Positions 8,708-16,475 of a DNA stretch of 36,392 nucleotides are shown here, piece by piece. Made by a program: the position numbers and the translations under genes. The notes beneath the pieces are model-generated. The model saw only the letters and a program-made list of their open reading frames with translations, was not told the origin of the DNA and did not search any database. Within the stretch, counting starts at the first letter, position 1; each line of letters starts with the position of its first letter. The stretch comes from Actinomadura logoneensis (GTDB taxonomy: Bacteria; Actinomycetota; Actinomycetes; Streptosporangiales; Streptosporangiaceae): NCBI RefSeq assembly GCF_003428695.1, contig NZ_QURH01000224.1, forward strand, positions 1 to 36,392, in the 5' to 3' direction.

Positions 8708-9436
8708 TCAGTGCGGCCAGACCAACCGATTGACCTCCGGACGCTTCAGCATCTCGACGACGTCCCGCCCCAGCACCTCCACGGCCCCGGGACGCTCGGC
8801 CGCATCGACCATCGCGTACAGGACGTCCGCGAAGGGCTGCTCAGCGAGAGCCCGGAGGCAGACCGCCATCTCCTCGTGCTCGTCCGCCGCGCCCCGGGCC
8901 AGCGCGTCCCGAAGCACCGCCCGACGGACGTGAAAGGCGGCCGAGCGCCCACGCGGCAGCAGCTCCCGATTCAGTCCGAAGACTCTGATGGTCTCCGCCC
9001 CGATGGCGCTGCGCGGCTCATAACAGCCGGTGGTCAGTCTCAGCCAGAGATGGTCGCGGGGGTCCTGCCGGCTCGGATCGACCAGCAAGCAGCGGCCGGA
9101 CGTGTCGCAGGGGTACTGCTCACGCTTCTCGTTGCTGTTGCAGTGGGAGCAGGCGAGCAGATGATTGAGCCAGTCGAACGCGCGTTGCGGAGCACGGGTG
9201 ATGGGCTCGAAATGGTCGATGCTCGTGCCTCTGCTCTCCCCGCAGTACATGCACTGGCCGAGTCCCGCCGCCATGAGGGTCAGGTGACCGAGGAGGGACG
9301 ACCGGGTCGAGCGCGCCCCGCGCCATTTCGTTCTGGCGACACCGCCGTCCGGCTTCGCCGTGGCCAGTTCACGGGTGCGGCGGTCCAGGTCACTCGCCAG
9401 ATCCGGCGGGAGCTCAGGCCGGACGAGCGGGATCAA
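8708..9436 (-). CDS. ptuB: Septu-type HNH endonuclease PtuB
   Basis: A 242-residue HNH nuclease predicted to be the effector of a Septu anti-phage pair. The zinc/HNH core is plain: CMYCGE (Cys62, Cys65), SIDHFEPI (Asp74-His75) and LLACSHCNSNEK (Cys96, Cys99, Asn100), as in the PtuB/TIGR02646-like family. The remaining C-terminal half is helical with no second catalytic motif. The start is TTG at 9434-9436, which shares TTGA with the stop of ptuA, so translation is coupled; MIPLVRPE fits the family N-terminus and there is no better start before the HNH motif. HNH/ATPase pairs also occur with retrons, but no reverse transcriptase or ncRNA was seen here. Assignment of the pair rests on domain content and order. 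Confidence 0.85.
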   Translation of the reverse strand: MIPLVRPELPPDLASDLDRRTRELATAKPDGGVARTKWRGARSTRSSLLGHLTLMAAGLGQCMYCGESRGTSIDHFEPITRAPQRAFDWLNHLLACSHCNSNEKREQYPCDTSGRCLLVDPSRQDPRDHLWLRLTTGCYEPRSAIGAETIRVFGLNRELLPRGRSAAFHVRRAVLRDALARGAADEHEEMAVCLRALAEQPFADVLYAMVDAAERPGAVEVLGRDVVEMLKRPEVNRLVWPH

Positions 9437-10800
9437 CGCTCATGGCCGAGCCGCGCGGACACCTCGTCCACTCTCGCCATCAGCGAGCTCGTGAGGAGCT
9501 CACGCAGCGCGCGGAACTCCTCGACCTCGGCTTCGGTGGCCTGCCCGTCGAGCACTCTGGCCTCCAGGTCGCCGAGCCTGCGGCGCAGCCGCTCGGCCTC
9601 GGCGGAGTAGGGGGTTTCAACGCCGAACAACTCTGACAGAACCGCGTCGTCGCCGCTGCCGTAGACCACGCGGTGGTACAGGTCCTCGTCCACGACGCGG
9701 GGCGGCTCCGGCTCGTCCGGCCCGGGGAGCCGGATGAGCCCGCCGGGATCGGCGTTCTGGCAGATGTAGGGGCTGTGCGTGGTGACGATGAACTGGATCT
9801 TCGGGAAGTGCGCCTTGAGCCAGCCGCCGATCTTCTTCTGCCAGCTCACGTGCAGATGGGCGTCCACCTCGTCGATGAGGACGACACCCGGGTACGGCAG
9901 CGTGGGGACGCCGTCCCGCTCCTCGATCTCCAGCGTCCCGAACGAGGCGTGCATCCGCCGGACGATGTCCACGACGAGCGCCCCGACCGTCCGATACCCG
10001 TCACTCATCCGCCGCAGCGGCATCTCCCGGCCGTCGGCCTGCCGCACCCAGAGCCCGGCCGAATCCACTCGCACGATGTGGAACCCGTCCGGCAGAAGAC
10101 CGTCTCCGAGCAACCGGAGCACGATCGCCACCAGCTCGGCGGCTCCTTCCTTACCCTCCAACTGCCGGAGGTGTTGGCCGATGAGCCAGCTCACCCCTTC
10201 GACCAGCGTGGCGTCCTCATCGAACAGCGTCCGCCATCCGCTCTCACGCGTTGGACGGTCGAGATCGTGAAGACCGACGTCCGGCTGCGAGTGACGACGG
10301 AAAGGGCCGTAGCCGAGCGTCATCCAGTCATTGGGGTGAAGCGCCCAAGGGCCGCCGAGATCGGCCCGATTGGGCCTGGAACGCGGCATCGGGGTGACCG
10401 ACCATCCGGGCTCAAGCTCGCCCTTGCCAGTGCCCTCGCCCGCCTCTTCTCCTGGACCTCCGAAATCCACCCACCATTCGACGCTGAGCCGCCCGCTCTC
10501 AGGCCAGCCCGACTTGTACTGCGGGCGATGAAAGAAGGACACGGACACATTCGGGGGCAACCTGTGTTCTTGAAAGTCCGAGACCCAGGACTCCGCTGCC
10601 GCTGAAGTAGTCAGCAGCGACGGCCCGGCCCCGGCGAGCACGACCGATTGCAGCAGGGTCGTCTTCCCCGCTCCGTTCCGTCCGGCCAGAACCGTCCAGC
10701 CCGCGTACGAACCATCAGGCTGTTGAGGGAACCCGATGTCCACAGCGCGAGGGCCGTCGAAGCCGCGCACACCGGACATCGTCAGCCGGGTGACGTACAT
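9433..10800 (-). CDS. ptuA: Septu-type AAA/ABC ATPase PtuA
   Basis: A 455-residue SMC/RecF-like ATPase, the sensor/scaffold subunit of Septu. The N-terminus MYVTRLTMSGVRGFDGPR is the usual 'l.I.nfrgf' strand. Walker A is GRNGAGKTTLL (about residues 40-50), Walker B is VVLIDEVDAHLH (about 303-314), followed by FIVTTHSPYICQNA with the switch His. After the ATPase core comes a charged helical tail (SAEAERLRRRLGDLEARVL and later), which PtuA proteins have. The ATG at 10798-10800 has GGAGG a few bases upstream. The stop overlaps the ptuB start. The pair reads leftward as a two-gene operon; its promoter should lie in 10801-10869. An RloA/RloB remnant lies about 4.6 kb away, which supports a local defence neighbourhood. 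Confidence 0.87.
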   Translation of the reverse strand: MYVTRLTMSGVRGFDGPRAVDIGFPQQPDGSYAGWTVLAGRNGAGKTTLLQSVVLAGAGPSLLTTSAAAESWVSDFQEHRLPPNVSVSFFHRPQYKSGWPESGRLSVEWWVDFGGPGEEAGEGTGKGELEPGWSVTPMPRSRPNRADLGGPWALHPNDWMTLGYGPFRRHSQPDVGLHDLDRPTRESGWRTLFDEDATLVEGVSWLIGQHLRQLEGKEGAAELVAIVLRLLGDGLLPDGFHIVRVDSAGLWVRQADGREMPLRRMSDGYRTVGALVVDIVRRMHASFGTLEIEERDGVPTLPYPGVVLIDEVDAHLHVSWQKKIGGWLKAHFPKIQFIVTTHSPYICQNADPGGLIRLPGPDEPEPPRVVDEDLYHRVVYGSGDDAVLSELFGVETPYSAEAERLRRRLGDLEARVLDGQATEAEVEEFRALRELLTSSLMARVDEVSARLGHER

Positions 10801-10869
10801 CTGGCCTCCGAGCCTCTAAGCGAACGTCCTGCGTCGCCACTCTAGAAGGTGGCAGGCCACCGGGCGTGG

Positions 10870-11394
10870 TCAGAGGAGGGAGAAGCCGATGGCCTTGCCT
10901 ACGCCGGGGCGGGAGAAGGTCGTGGTCGGGTAGACGGCGCAGCGGCCTGCGGTGAGGGCGTGGACCATCGAGAGGCCGCGGCCGTCCGTGCTCAGGTTCT
11001 CGATGAGCGCGTCCAGGTCGTCGTCATCGAGGACGGGCGGCGGGCGCAGCAGGTCGGGGACGCGGCCGAGGAACGGGTCGGCGTCCGCGATCTCGCACCA
11101 GACGGGACGGCGCGACGAGCCCGCGAACAGGACGCGCAGTTCGAGCGGCGGCTCGGCGTGCTGGACGCCGTTGGCGGCGAGTTCGGCCGCGACGAGTTCG
11201 AGGTCGTTCACGCCGTCCTCCCCGGTGCCGGCCCGTACGAGCACGTCCCGGACGATCTCCCGCGCCCGCCGTTCGGCCCGCGCCGGATGCAGCCGCCACA
11301 CCCGCGCCGTCCACGGCCCGACCCCGAACGTCGCGATCCCCGGTTCCACCACCATCCGCCCCGCCACCGTCCTCCCGATCCCGCTTCTCCGCAT
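10870..11394 (-). CDS. ATP-binding protein, anti-sigma-factor/HATPase_c_2 family
   Basis: A 174-residue single-domain GHKL ATPase of the type that is abundant in actinomycetes, related to SpoIIAB/RsbW serine kinases. The N-box is LELVAAELAANGVQHA and the G1 region is STDGRGLSMVHALT, with a final GVGKAIGFSLL strand. The start ATG at 11392-11394 has GAGGTGG upstream. It is divergent from the XRE/DUF5753 gene, a layout often seen next to DUF397 genes, where such proteins are thought to take part in regulatory switches. No sigma factor is adjacent, so the partner is unknown. Confidence 0.83.
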   Translation of the reverse strand: MRRSGIGRTVAGRMVVEPGIATFGVGPWTARVWRLHPARAERRAREIVRDVLVRAGTGEDGVNDLELVAAELAANGVQHAEPPLELRVLFAGSSRRPVWCEIADADPFLGRVPDLLRPPPVLDDDDLDALIENLSTDGRGLSMVHALTAGRCAVYPTTTFSRPGVGKAIGFSLL

Positions 11395-11580
11395 CGCACA
11401 CCACCTCGCTCATCCGGATCCTCATGTGGCCATCAGTGGGATTCGACTCGGACACCCTCGAATGATCACAGTCGGTAGTAAGTTCGTTGCTTAAAGCTTC
11501 CATCTCGTGGTGCGCTCGGGCAACGAGTTGCAGCACTGGAAACACCCCGGATGTCGTGACGACGCGACGAGGAGGCTGCG

Positions 11581-12426
11581 ATGGCCAGGAAAGCGGCGAC
11601 CGCACGTGGCAGAACGCTCGGTGCCGAGCTTCTCGCGTTGCGCAAACATCGAGGACTCACTACGCGGGCCGCGGCCGAGCGCATCGGCTGGACGGCGGCG
11701 ACCCTCAACCGCACGGAGAACGGGCTGCGAGTGGCGACTGCCGAGGAGGTCGCAACGGTTCTCGGCGCGTACGGCGTGGTGGGCGGTGAGCGCGAACGTC
11801 TGCTCGCCCTGGCCCGGGACGCGGAAACGCCAGGCTGGTGGGAACCCGGCGACAGCATCTACCCCACACCGCTCAAGGCGCTGATCGGTTTCGAGGCTCA
11901 GGCAACCCGTATCACGAACGTGGAGATCTCCCTCGTTCCCGGGTTGTTGCAGATTCCGGAGTACGCGCGCGCCGTGATGCTGGCATCCGGCATCCCGCCC
12001 CTGGAGATCGAGACACGGGTCGCGACACGCATGGGGCGACAGGCGATCCTCAGTCGCCCGCAGCCGCCGAAGCTCCTAGCAGTGATCGACGAGGCCGCAC
12101 TCCTGCGCCCCGTCGGCGGACGACACGTCATGACCGAGCAGCTGCACCACCTGCAACGACTTGCCAGGAAACCGAACATCGAAATCCGTGTGCTACCGCT
12201 CGACGCGGGTGCACACTCCGCCCTCGCCGGCCCCTTCACGATCCTGGAGTTCGGCCGTGCCAACCCCCTCGTGCACCAGGGGGGCAAGAGGTCCATCAGC
12301 TTCGTAGATTCTGCTCCTGAGGTTGCGGAATTCGTTGCAAGCGTGGATACCCTGAGGAGGACATCGCTTCCTCCCGACCGGTCGGTTGCCCTGATCGCGA
12401 AGATCATCGCCCTTAAGGGGAGTTGA
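11581..12426 (+). CDS. XRE-family HTH regulator with DUF5753 domain
   Basis: A 281-residue DNA-binding regulator. Residues about 10-65 form a Cro/C1-type helix-turn-helix (AELLALRKHRGLTTRAAAER, then TLNRTENGLR). The remainder is the DUF5753 ligand-binding-like domain with its usual markers: FEAQATRITNVEISLVPGLLQ, PEYARAVM, VIDEAALLRPVGG, LEFGRANPLV and SFVDSAPEV. The start ATG has AGGAGG 6 bases upstream. It is the standard partner of the DUF397 genes that follow within a few bases. In Streptomyces such pairs act on development and antibiotic production; whether this one acts on the neighbouring lanthipeptide cluster is untested. Confidence 0.92.
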   Translation: MARKAATARGRTLGAELLALRKHRGLTTRAAAERIGWTAATLNRTENGLRVATAEEVATVLGAYGVVGGERERLLALARDAETPGWWEPGDSIYPTPLKALIGFEAQATRITNVEISLVPGLLQIPEYARAVMLASGIPPLEIETRVATRMGRQAILSRPQPPKLLAVIDEAALLRPVGGRHVMTEQLHHLQRLARKPNIEIRVLPLDAGAHSALAGPFTILEFGRANPLVHQGGKRSISFVDSAPEVAEFVASVDTLRRTSLPPDRSVALIAKIIALKGS

Positions 12427-12432
12427 GTATCT

Positions 12433-12630
12433 GTGACGAACAACAGCGACCTCACCTGGCGCAAGTCGTCTCGCAGCGATGAAGAGTTCAACTGCGTCGA
12501 AGTGGCGAGCCTCAGTGCGGCCTCACTCGCGGTCCGTGACTCCAAGCGTCCGGATGGCGGAGTTCTCACGCTTGACCGACAAGCGTGGGACGCCCTCCGC
12601 ACTGCCCTCAGCAGGGACAGCACCGCGTGA
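12433..12630 (+). CDS. DUF397 protein, copy 1
   Basis: A 65-residue protein with the family features: TWRKSSRSDEEFNCVEVA at the N-terminus, then LAVRDSKRPDGGVLTLDRQAW. It starts at GTG 12433, with AGGGGAG 10-16 bases upstream that overlaps the end of the XRE gene. DUF397 proteins are small partners of the upstream HTH/DUF5753 regulator in actinomycetes. The stop overlaps the start of copy 2 (GTGA). Confidence 0.9.
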   Translation: MTNNSDLTWRKSSRSDEEFNCVEVASLSAASLAVRDSKRPDGGVLTLDRQAWDALRTALSRDSTA

Positions 12631-12821
12631 GCGTGCCGCGCATGGCGTGGCGCAAGTCATCCCACAGCGACGAAGAGGTCAACTGCGTCGAGGTGGCGCG
12701 CATGACGAGCACCAAGTTGGCCATCCGCGATTCCAAGGCTCCCGACGATCCCGCCTTGACGCTCGACCGGGGCAGTTGGCTTGCGCTCCGCTCGAAGCTC
12801 AGCACCACCGGCCTGGTGTGA
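12627..12821 (+). CDS. DUF397 protein, copy 2
   Basis: A 64-residue paralogue of copy 1 (MAWRKSSHSDEEVNCVEVA, then LAIRDSKAPDDPALTLDRGSW). The GTG at 12627 overlaps the TGA of copy 1. An ATG at 12642, directly before AWRKSS, is an alternative start. In the GGVL position it has lost the usual Gly-Gly. Its own stop overlaps, again as GTGA, with the GTG of the third copy, so the three are translationally coupled. Confidence 0.85.
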   Translation: MSVPRMAWRKSSHSDEEVNCVEVARMTSTKLAIRDSKAPDDPALTLDRGSWLALRSKLSTTGLV

Positions 12822-13024
12822 TCGCGCAGTCCCTGGACTGACGCAGGGCATCCCACAGTGGGGACAACGGGGACTGCGTCGAGGTGGCGGGCATGCGTGC
12901 CGACTTCCTCGCCGTTCGCGACTCCAAGCGTACGGACGGTGGGGTACTCATGCTCGATCGGGATGTGTGGCACGCACTCTGCGGAGCGCTCACAAAGGGC
13001 GGCACCGCGGTCGTCACCCGTTGA
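12818..13024 (+). pseudogene. DUF397 protein, copy 3, with in-frame TGA
   Basis: The GTG at 12818 overlaps the stop of copy 2 and reads seven codons, then meets TGA (12839-12841) exactly where DUF397 proteins have the Trp of the WRKSSHS motif (TGG). After it the frame runs on as RRASHSGDNGDCVEVAG, LAVRDSKRTDGGVLMLDRDVW and ends at 13022-13024. The rest of the protein is intact, so a single nucleotide change explains the loss. Restart at an internal GTG in the CVEVA region is conceivable but would give only a fragment. The 3' part of this copy is repeated at 21126. Confidence 0.8.
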
Positions 13025-13058
13025 TCGGCGTGCCTGGCTGGTGCACGGCCGGTAGAGG
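12927..13058 (+). repeat. Left copy of the ~131-bp repeat that flanks the lanthipeptide cluster
   Basis: It starts inside the third DUF397 gene (AGCGTACGGACGG) and runs past its stop. The first 69 bases (12927-12995) are identical to 21126-21194. The remaining part has one single-base gap and about nine substitutions by hand alignment. Both copies have the same orientation and are 8199 bases apart, with the whole FxLD cluster between them. Confidence 0.88.
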
Positions 13059-13106
13059 CAGCCGCCGTCGTCCTTCCGCGAGGATGCGCGCCTGAGCGGC
13101 GATGGC

Positions 13107-13355
13107 TTGATGCGCGAGCTGCAGCTGGAGAGCGACGGCCACCGCATCCGCCGGTTTCGGCGTCGGATCGGCCGCACACAAAGCTGGGTGTCGATGTCGG
13201 AGAACGGCCAGGTCGTCCTGGACTCCATCACCCTCATCAACGCCGGGGCCACGGCCCTCGAGATCGACCTTGCCCGGCTGGCCTGGCTCGGTCGCAATCC
13301 CGCCGAGGACCGTGGGATCGTTCCTCCGAAGGCGGCTTCGCGCGCGGTTAGCCCG
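13107..13355 (+). pseudogene. Orphan coding fragment, unknown
   Basis: The plus frame here (TTG 13107 or ATG 13110; open back to 13056) has strongly G/C-ending codons and a sensible composition (MRELQLESDGHRIRRF, SWVSMSENGQVVLDSITLIN, ARLAWLGRNPAEDRG). It therefore looks like real coding DNA and not an antisense shadow. It then runs without a stop into the 3' end of the opposite-strand regulator at 13348, where coding character vanishes. I do not recognise the family. It may be the 5' part of a gene cut when the lanthipeptide cassette joined here, or a short gene that lost its stop. Confidence 0.4.
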
Positions 13356-14688
13356 ATGGCCGGGTGGCCATGGCTCGTTCGTAGAGGTCTCGGGCCTGCG
13401 GGTTGGCCAGGTGGCGGCGTAGCGCGGCGAGCATGGTCTGGTAGTGCTTGTCGCACCAGCCGGACTGGACGGCCGGGTAGTCGTCGAGCATTCGTCCCCA
13501 GTCCCGGCAGGCTTCCTCCAGCCGCCCCACCGCGAGTTTCCGCTCGGCGAGGGTTCCGCGGTTGCGGACACGGACTCGCTTGTAGGCAGGGGGCCTGATG
13601 CGTAGAGAGCGTTCCAGGGCCGTGATGGATCCTTTCAGGTCGCCCAGCTCGAACGACACCTGCGAGACGTGGTAGCTCATCGCGGCGGGATCGTAGGAGC
13701 CGAGCGCCTTGGCCTGTGACTCGGCGTGTTCGAGGGCGGTCTCGGCTCGCCGTAGGTGGGTCAGGGCTTTGGCGCGGGCGCCGGCCTGCGCGGCGGCGTG
13801 CGCCTGCTGCCCTGTCAGGAACGCACGCAGCCTAGGCCCGGCCTGCGGGGAAGCCGCTGCGGCGGCGTCGGCCAGGTGTAGCGCCGTCGTGCTGTGATGC
13901 AGGTCCACGGCCTGTACCGACATGCCGCGCAGCGTGGTGCAGTAGGTCAGGTGGTCACCGGCGTACCCGGCCAGCTCCAAGGCCTGGCAGTAGTAGCGCT
14001 GCGCGACTCCTTCGACGCCCTCGTCCATGGCCATGTAGCCGGTGAGGTAGCAGTGGTCGGCGGCGGCCGACATCATCTGGCTGCGGATGTCCTCGCGCGC
14101 CTGTGCCCGCAGGTAGGGCGCGATCGTGTTGACCAGGAACGCCGCGGCGAGGGGCCGCACCGCCTTCCCACCGAACTGGTCATCGAGCGAGGACAGGTGG
14201 TCGGTCATCTTCCGGACGGCGTCGACCTCGCCGGGGCCGATCCGGGTATGGGGGTCACGGCGTAGTCGGTCGAACCGCCCGGACACCTCCGACCAGCCAG
14301 GGATGGCCAGGGCCGCCGAATAGAGGCCCAGGCCGAGGACTGCTCGCCTGCTCGGGTCCATGTCCGCACCCCCAAGATCCACCAGCCTCGTCACGATATC
14401 CGCGGCCGGTGCGGGCTCGGTCTGGCAGGGGCCCAGGCCGGCGGCGGACAGGGTGATGGGGCGTTGGAGGCGTCGGGCGAGCGCCTCACACACCAACGGC
14501 CGGACGGGTGCCCGCGGGAGCGTCCCCGACAGCCAGTGGTGGACCGCGGTGTTGTCGTAGTTCAGCTTCAGTCCGGCCTCGCGGCCCAGGCGGTTCACCG
14601 CGTGCGCGAGCTGCCCGGGTGTCCATCGCGCCTGGTCGATGAGCGCGGCGAGGGCGGTGTTCGGCGGGCGGTCGCTGCGGCCGGCCAT
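13348..14688 (-). CDS. HTH/TPR transcriptional regulator of the lanthipeptide cluster
   Basis: A 446-residue protein. The first ~80 residues form a helix-turn-helix-like region (NTALAALIDQARWTPGQLAH, then DNTAVHHWLSGTLPR, with a YDN...W recognition pattern seen in actinomycete regulators). A hydrophobic patch RRAVLGLGLYSAALAIPGW follows. The rest is alpha-helical TPR-like repeats (AAADHCYLTGYMAMDEG, RYYCQALELAGYAGD, THLRRAETALEHAESQA). Regulators of this form are commonly next to FxLD lanthipeptide genes. Start ATG 14686-14688 has GGGGAG upstream. It is divergent from the biosynthetic operon across 301 bases, so it probably controls that promoter. Confidence 0.82.
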   Translation of the reverse strand: MAGRSDRPPNTALAALIDQARWTPGQLAHAVNRLGREAGLKLNYDNTAVHHWLSGTLPRAPVRPLVCEALARRLQRPITLSAAGLGPCQTEPAPAADIVTRLVDLGGADMDPSRRAVLGLGLYSAALAIPGWSEVSGRFDRLRRDPHTRIGPGEVDAVRKMTDHLSSLDDQFGGKAVRPLAAAFLVNTIAPYLRAQAREDIRSQMMSAAADHCYLTGYMAMDEGVEGVAQRYYCQALELAGYAGDHLTYCTTLRGMSVQAVDLHHSTTALHLADAAAAASPQAGPRLRAFLTGQQAHAAAQAGARAKALTHLRRAETALEHAESQAKALGSYDPAAMSYHVSQVSFELGDLKGSITALERSLRIRPPAYKRVRVRNRGTLAERKLAVGRLEEACRDWGRMLDDYPAVQSGWCDKHYQTMLAALRRHLANPQARDLYERAMATRPSG

Positions 14689-14989
14689 CGGCGGCTCCCC
14701 GAACTTTTCAGCACTTTCAGCCTTTGCTCCAGCCTCCCCCCTTCAACGGGACCGCGGAAGCGTTTTCACTACAGCCAAGGCCACTTCGACGGGAGCAATC
14801 CCGCCCCAGGAGCCCCGCACAGCAGGGACCTCACGCCGCGCTGACGTGCGGCTTAGAAGAAAACGACCTAGTCAAGCGACTGTTCACGCCTGAGCCGGCG
14901 GCTCGCTCGGGCAGCATGGCCGGTCGATACACCAGCAGCCGCCTGCGCCGCTCAGGCCGCAGCAGGCCACGATTCGGGAGGACGCCGTC
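14689..14989. promoter_or_regulatory. Divergent control region of the lanthipeptide cluster
   Basis: 301 bases between the regulator and the methyltransferase. It is relatively AT-rich for this genome around 14703-14730 and 14850-14880 (CTTAGAAGAAAACGACCTAGTC). The methyltransferase ribosome site GGGAGG lies 8-13 bases before ATG 14990. I find no convincing -35/-10 pair or clean palindrome, so the two promoters are inferred only from the divergent layout. Confidence 0.5.
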
Positions 14990-16240
14990 ATGACCGTCGA
15001 CACACTGGAGAGCGCGAACCTCCGCAACCGCATGGTCGACCAGCTGATCGCCGACCAGGCGGCCAAGGGCCTCACGCTCCCTGCGTCGGTGGAGGCGGCG
15101 CTGCGGACCGTCCCCCGGGAGCTGTACGCGCCGAACACCCCGCTTCCCGAGGCGTACGCCAACTCCGCCATCGTGACCAAGCGGCGCGGTGAGGAGAGCA
15201 TCAGCTCGGTCTCGGCGCCGTTCCTGATCGCCGAGATGCTCGGCCAGGCGGTGGACGCCCTGGACGGTCTGAAGGGCCGGCACGTGCTGGAGATCGGGTC
15301 CGGCGGTTACAACGCCTCTCTGCTGGCCGAGCTCGTCGGCCCGGCCGGATCGGTGACCACCGTCGACATCGACCCGGAGGTCACCGACCGCGCCTCGGCG
15401 TGCCTGGCCGCGGCCGGCTACCACGACGTCAAGGTCGTGTGCGCCGACGCCGAGCACCCGGTCGAGCCGGGCCGCCGCTACGACCTGATCATCGTCACCG
15501 CCGGAGCCTGGGACATCCCGTCGGCGTGGCGGGAGCAGCTCACCGACGGTGGCGTGCTCGTGGTGCCGCTGCGCACCTTCGGACTGACCCGCTCGTGGGC
15601 GCTGCGGCGGGCAGGCCAGGAGCTGGTCAGCCACAGCCACCGCCAGTGCGGGTTCGTGTCCGTTCAGGGCGCCGGAGCCCACGAGGTCCGCTACCTCGAC
15701 ATCGCCGACGGGGTCCACCTTCGGCTGGACGAGGACCAGCAGGTCGACCCGGCGATGGTCACCGAGCTGATGCTCCAGCCCCGCCGGCAGGCATGGGCCG
15801 GGTTCAGCCTGGCGCCCCGCACGGTCCTGGCGGACCTGGACCTGTGGCTGGCGACCCGGCTGGTCGGTGAGGCGGACGAGTTCGTGATCCTGACCGCGCA
15901 GGAGGCCGCCGTCGAGTCCGGCGTCGTGGCCCCGGCGTGGCGGTTCGGCACACCGGCCACCGTGGAGACCGGCGCGTTCTGCTACCGGTCGGAGCTCCTG
16001 TGGACCGGCCAGAAGTTCGACGTGGGCGCGATCGCACACGGCCCGCACGCCTCGGCCGCAGCCAAGCGGATGGTCGAGCACATGCGCGCCTGGGTGGAGG
16101 CGAGCAGCCCGTCCCCGGCGCTGCGCGTGTTTGCGGCACAGACTCCCGACGGCGACCTGCCGGCCGGGACGGTCCTGGACAAGCGGCACAGCCGCCTCGT
16201 CCTGACCTTCACCCCCACCGAGGAGAAGGGACTCTCCTGA
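14990..16240 (+). CDS. FxLD-system PCMT-like O-methyltransferase
   Basis: A 416-residue SAM-dependent methyltransferase of the protein-L-isoaspartate methyltransferase family that occurs with FxLD lanthipeptides. The N-terminal half has the PCMT blocks VPRELYAP, ISSVSAPFLIAEML (about 71-84) and SAM motif I HVLEIGSGGYN (98-107), then TVDIDPEV and the LIIVTAGAWDIP post-motif. The C-terminal ~200 residues form the extra domain seen in the FxLD type. Enzymes of this group methylate an Asp side chain of the modified peptide, which then forms a succinimide/isoaspartate; the DG sequence in the precursor fits that. It is the first gene of the rightward operon and overlaps the precursor start by one base (TGATG). 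Confidence 0.93.
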   Translation: MTVDTLESANLRNRMVDQLIADQAAKGLTLPASVEAALRTVPRELYAPNTPLPEAYANSAIVTKRRGEESISSVSAPFLIAEMLGQAVDALDGLKGRHVLEIGSGGYNASLLAELVGPAGSVTTVDIDPEVTDRASACLAAAGYHDVKVVCADAEHPVEPGRRYDLIIVTAGAWDIPSAWREQLTDGGVLVVPLRTFGLTRSWALRRAGQELVSHSHRQCGFVSVQGAGAHEVRYLDIADGVHLRLDEDQQVDPAMVTELMLQPRRQAWAGFSLAPRTVLADLDLWLATRLVGEADEFVILTAQEAAVESGVVAPAWRFGTPATVETGAFCYRSELLWTGQKFDVGAIAHGPHASAAAKRMVEHMRAWVEASSPSPALRVFAAQTPDGDLPAGTVLDKRHSRLVLTFTPTEEKGLS

Positions 16241-16383
16241 TGGACACTACCGAGCACGACTACCAGCTGGACGTGCGTCTGGTCGACGCCGGGCCCGCCG
16301 CCAGCGGCCACGCCACCAACACCGACGACGGCTGCGGATCGGGCAACACCGGCTCCAACGCCTGCACGGGCGGCAGAGACTGA
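16240..16383 (+). CDS. FxLD-family lanthipeptide precursor peptide
   Basis: A 47-residue peptide, shorter than most gene finders accept. The leader begins MDTTEHDYQLDVRLVDAG. Its YQLDVRLV element is the FxLD box with Tyr instead of Phe. The core region is rich in Gly, Ser, Thr and Asn and has two Cys: NTDDGCGSGNTGSNACTGG (about residues 27-45; Cys32 and Cys42). Several Thr/Ser (Thr26, Thr28, Ser34, Thr37, Ser39) could be dehydrated and joined to the two Cys as lanthionine or methyllanthionine. The DDG next to Cys32 is a likely site for the Asp methylation/isoAsp step. The ATG at 16240 overlaps the methyltransferase stop. Cleavage site not visible: there is no GG leader motif. Confidence 0.88.
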   Translation: MDTTEHDYQLDVRLVDAGPAASGHATNTDDGCGSGNTGSNACTGGRD

Positions 16384-16415
16384 CCTGATCAGACACCAGC
16401 AGCATCGTTCGTCCC

Positions 16416-16450
16416 GGGGGCCCGGCCTGCTGAAGGCCGGGCCCCCTTCT
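16416..16450 (+). terminator. Hairpin between precursor and lanB (terminator/attenuator)
   Basis: A perfect 12-bp stem, GGGGGCCCGGCC (16416-16427) and GGCCGGGCCCCC (16435-16446), loop TGCTGAA, followed by TTCTT. It sits 33 bases after the precursor stop and 30 before lanB. Such a hairpin is typical of RiPP operons: it raises the amount of precursor over modifying enzymes by partial termination or by protecting the upstream RNA. The short T-tract suggests incomplete termination. Confidence 0.82.
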
Positions 16451-16475
16451 TGGAATTCGGGAACGGTGGACTCAG

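Noticed and set aside
8708..10800. Retron-type ATPase/HNH module
   Set aside because: No reverse transcriptase gene or msr/msd-like repeat in the flanks, so a plain Septu pair is the simpler reading.
12858..13055. Short plus-strand frame over the third DUF397 copy
   Set aside because: It is the wrong frame; the DUF397 motifs are in the frame that starts with GTG at 12818.
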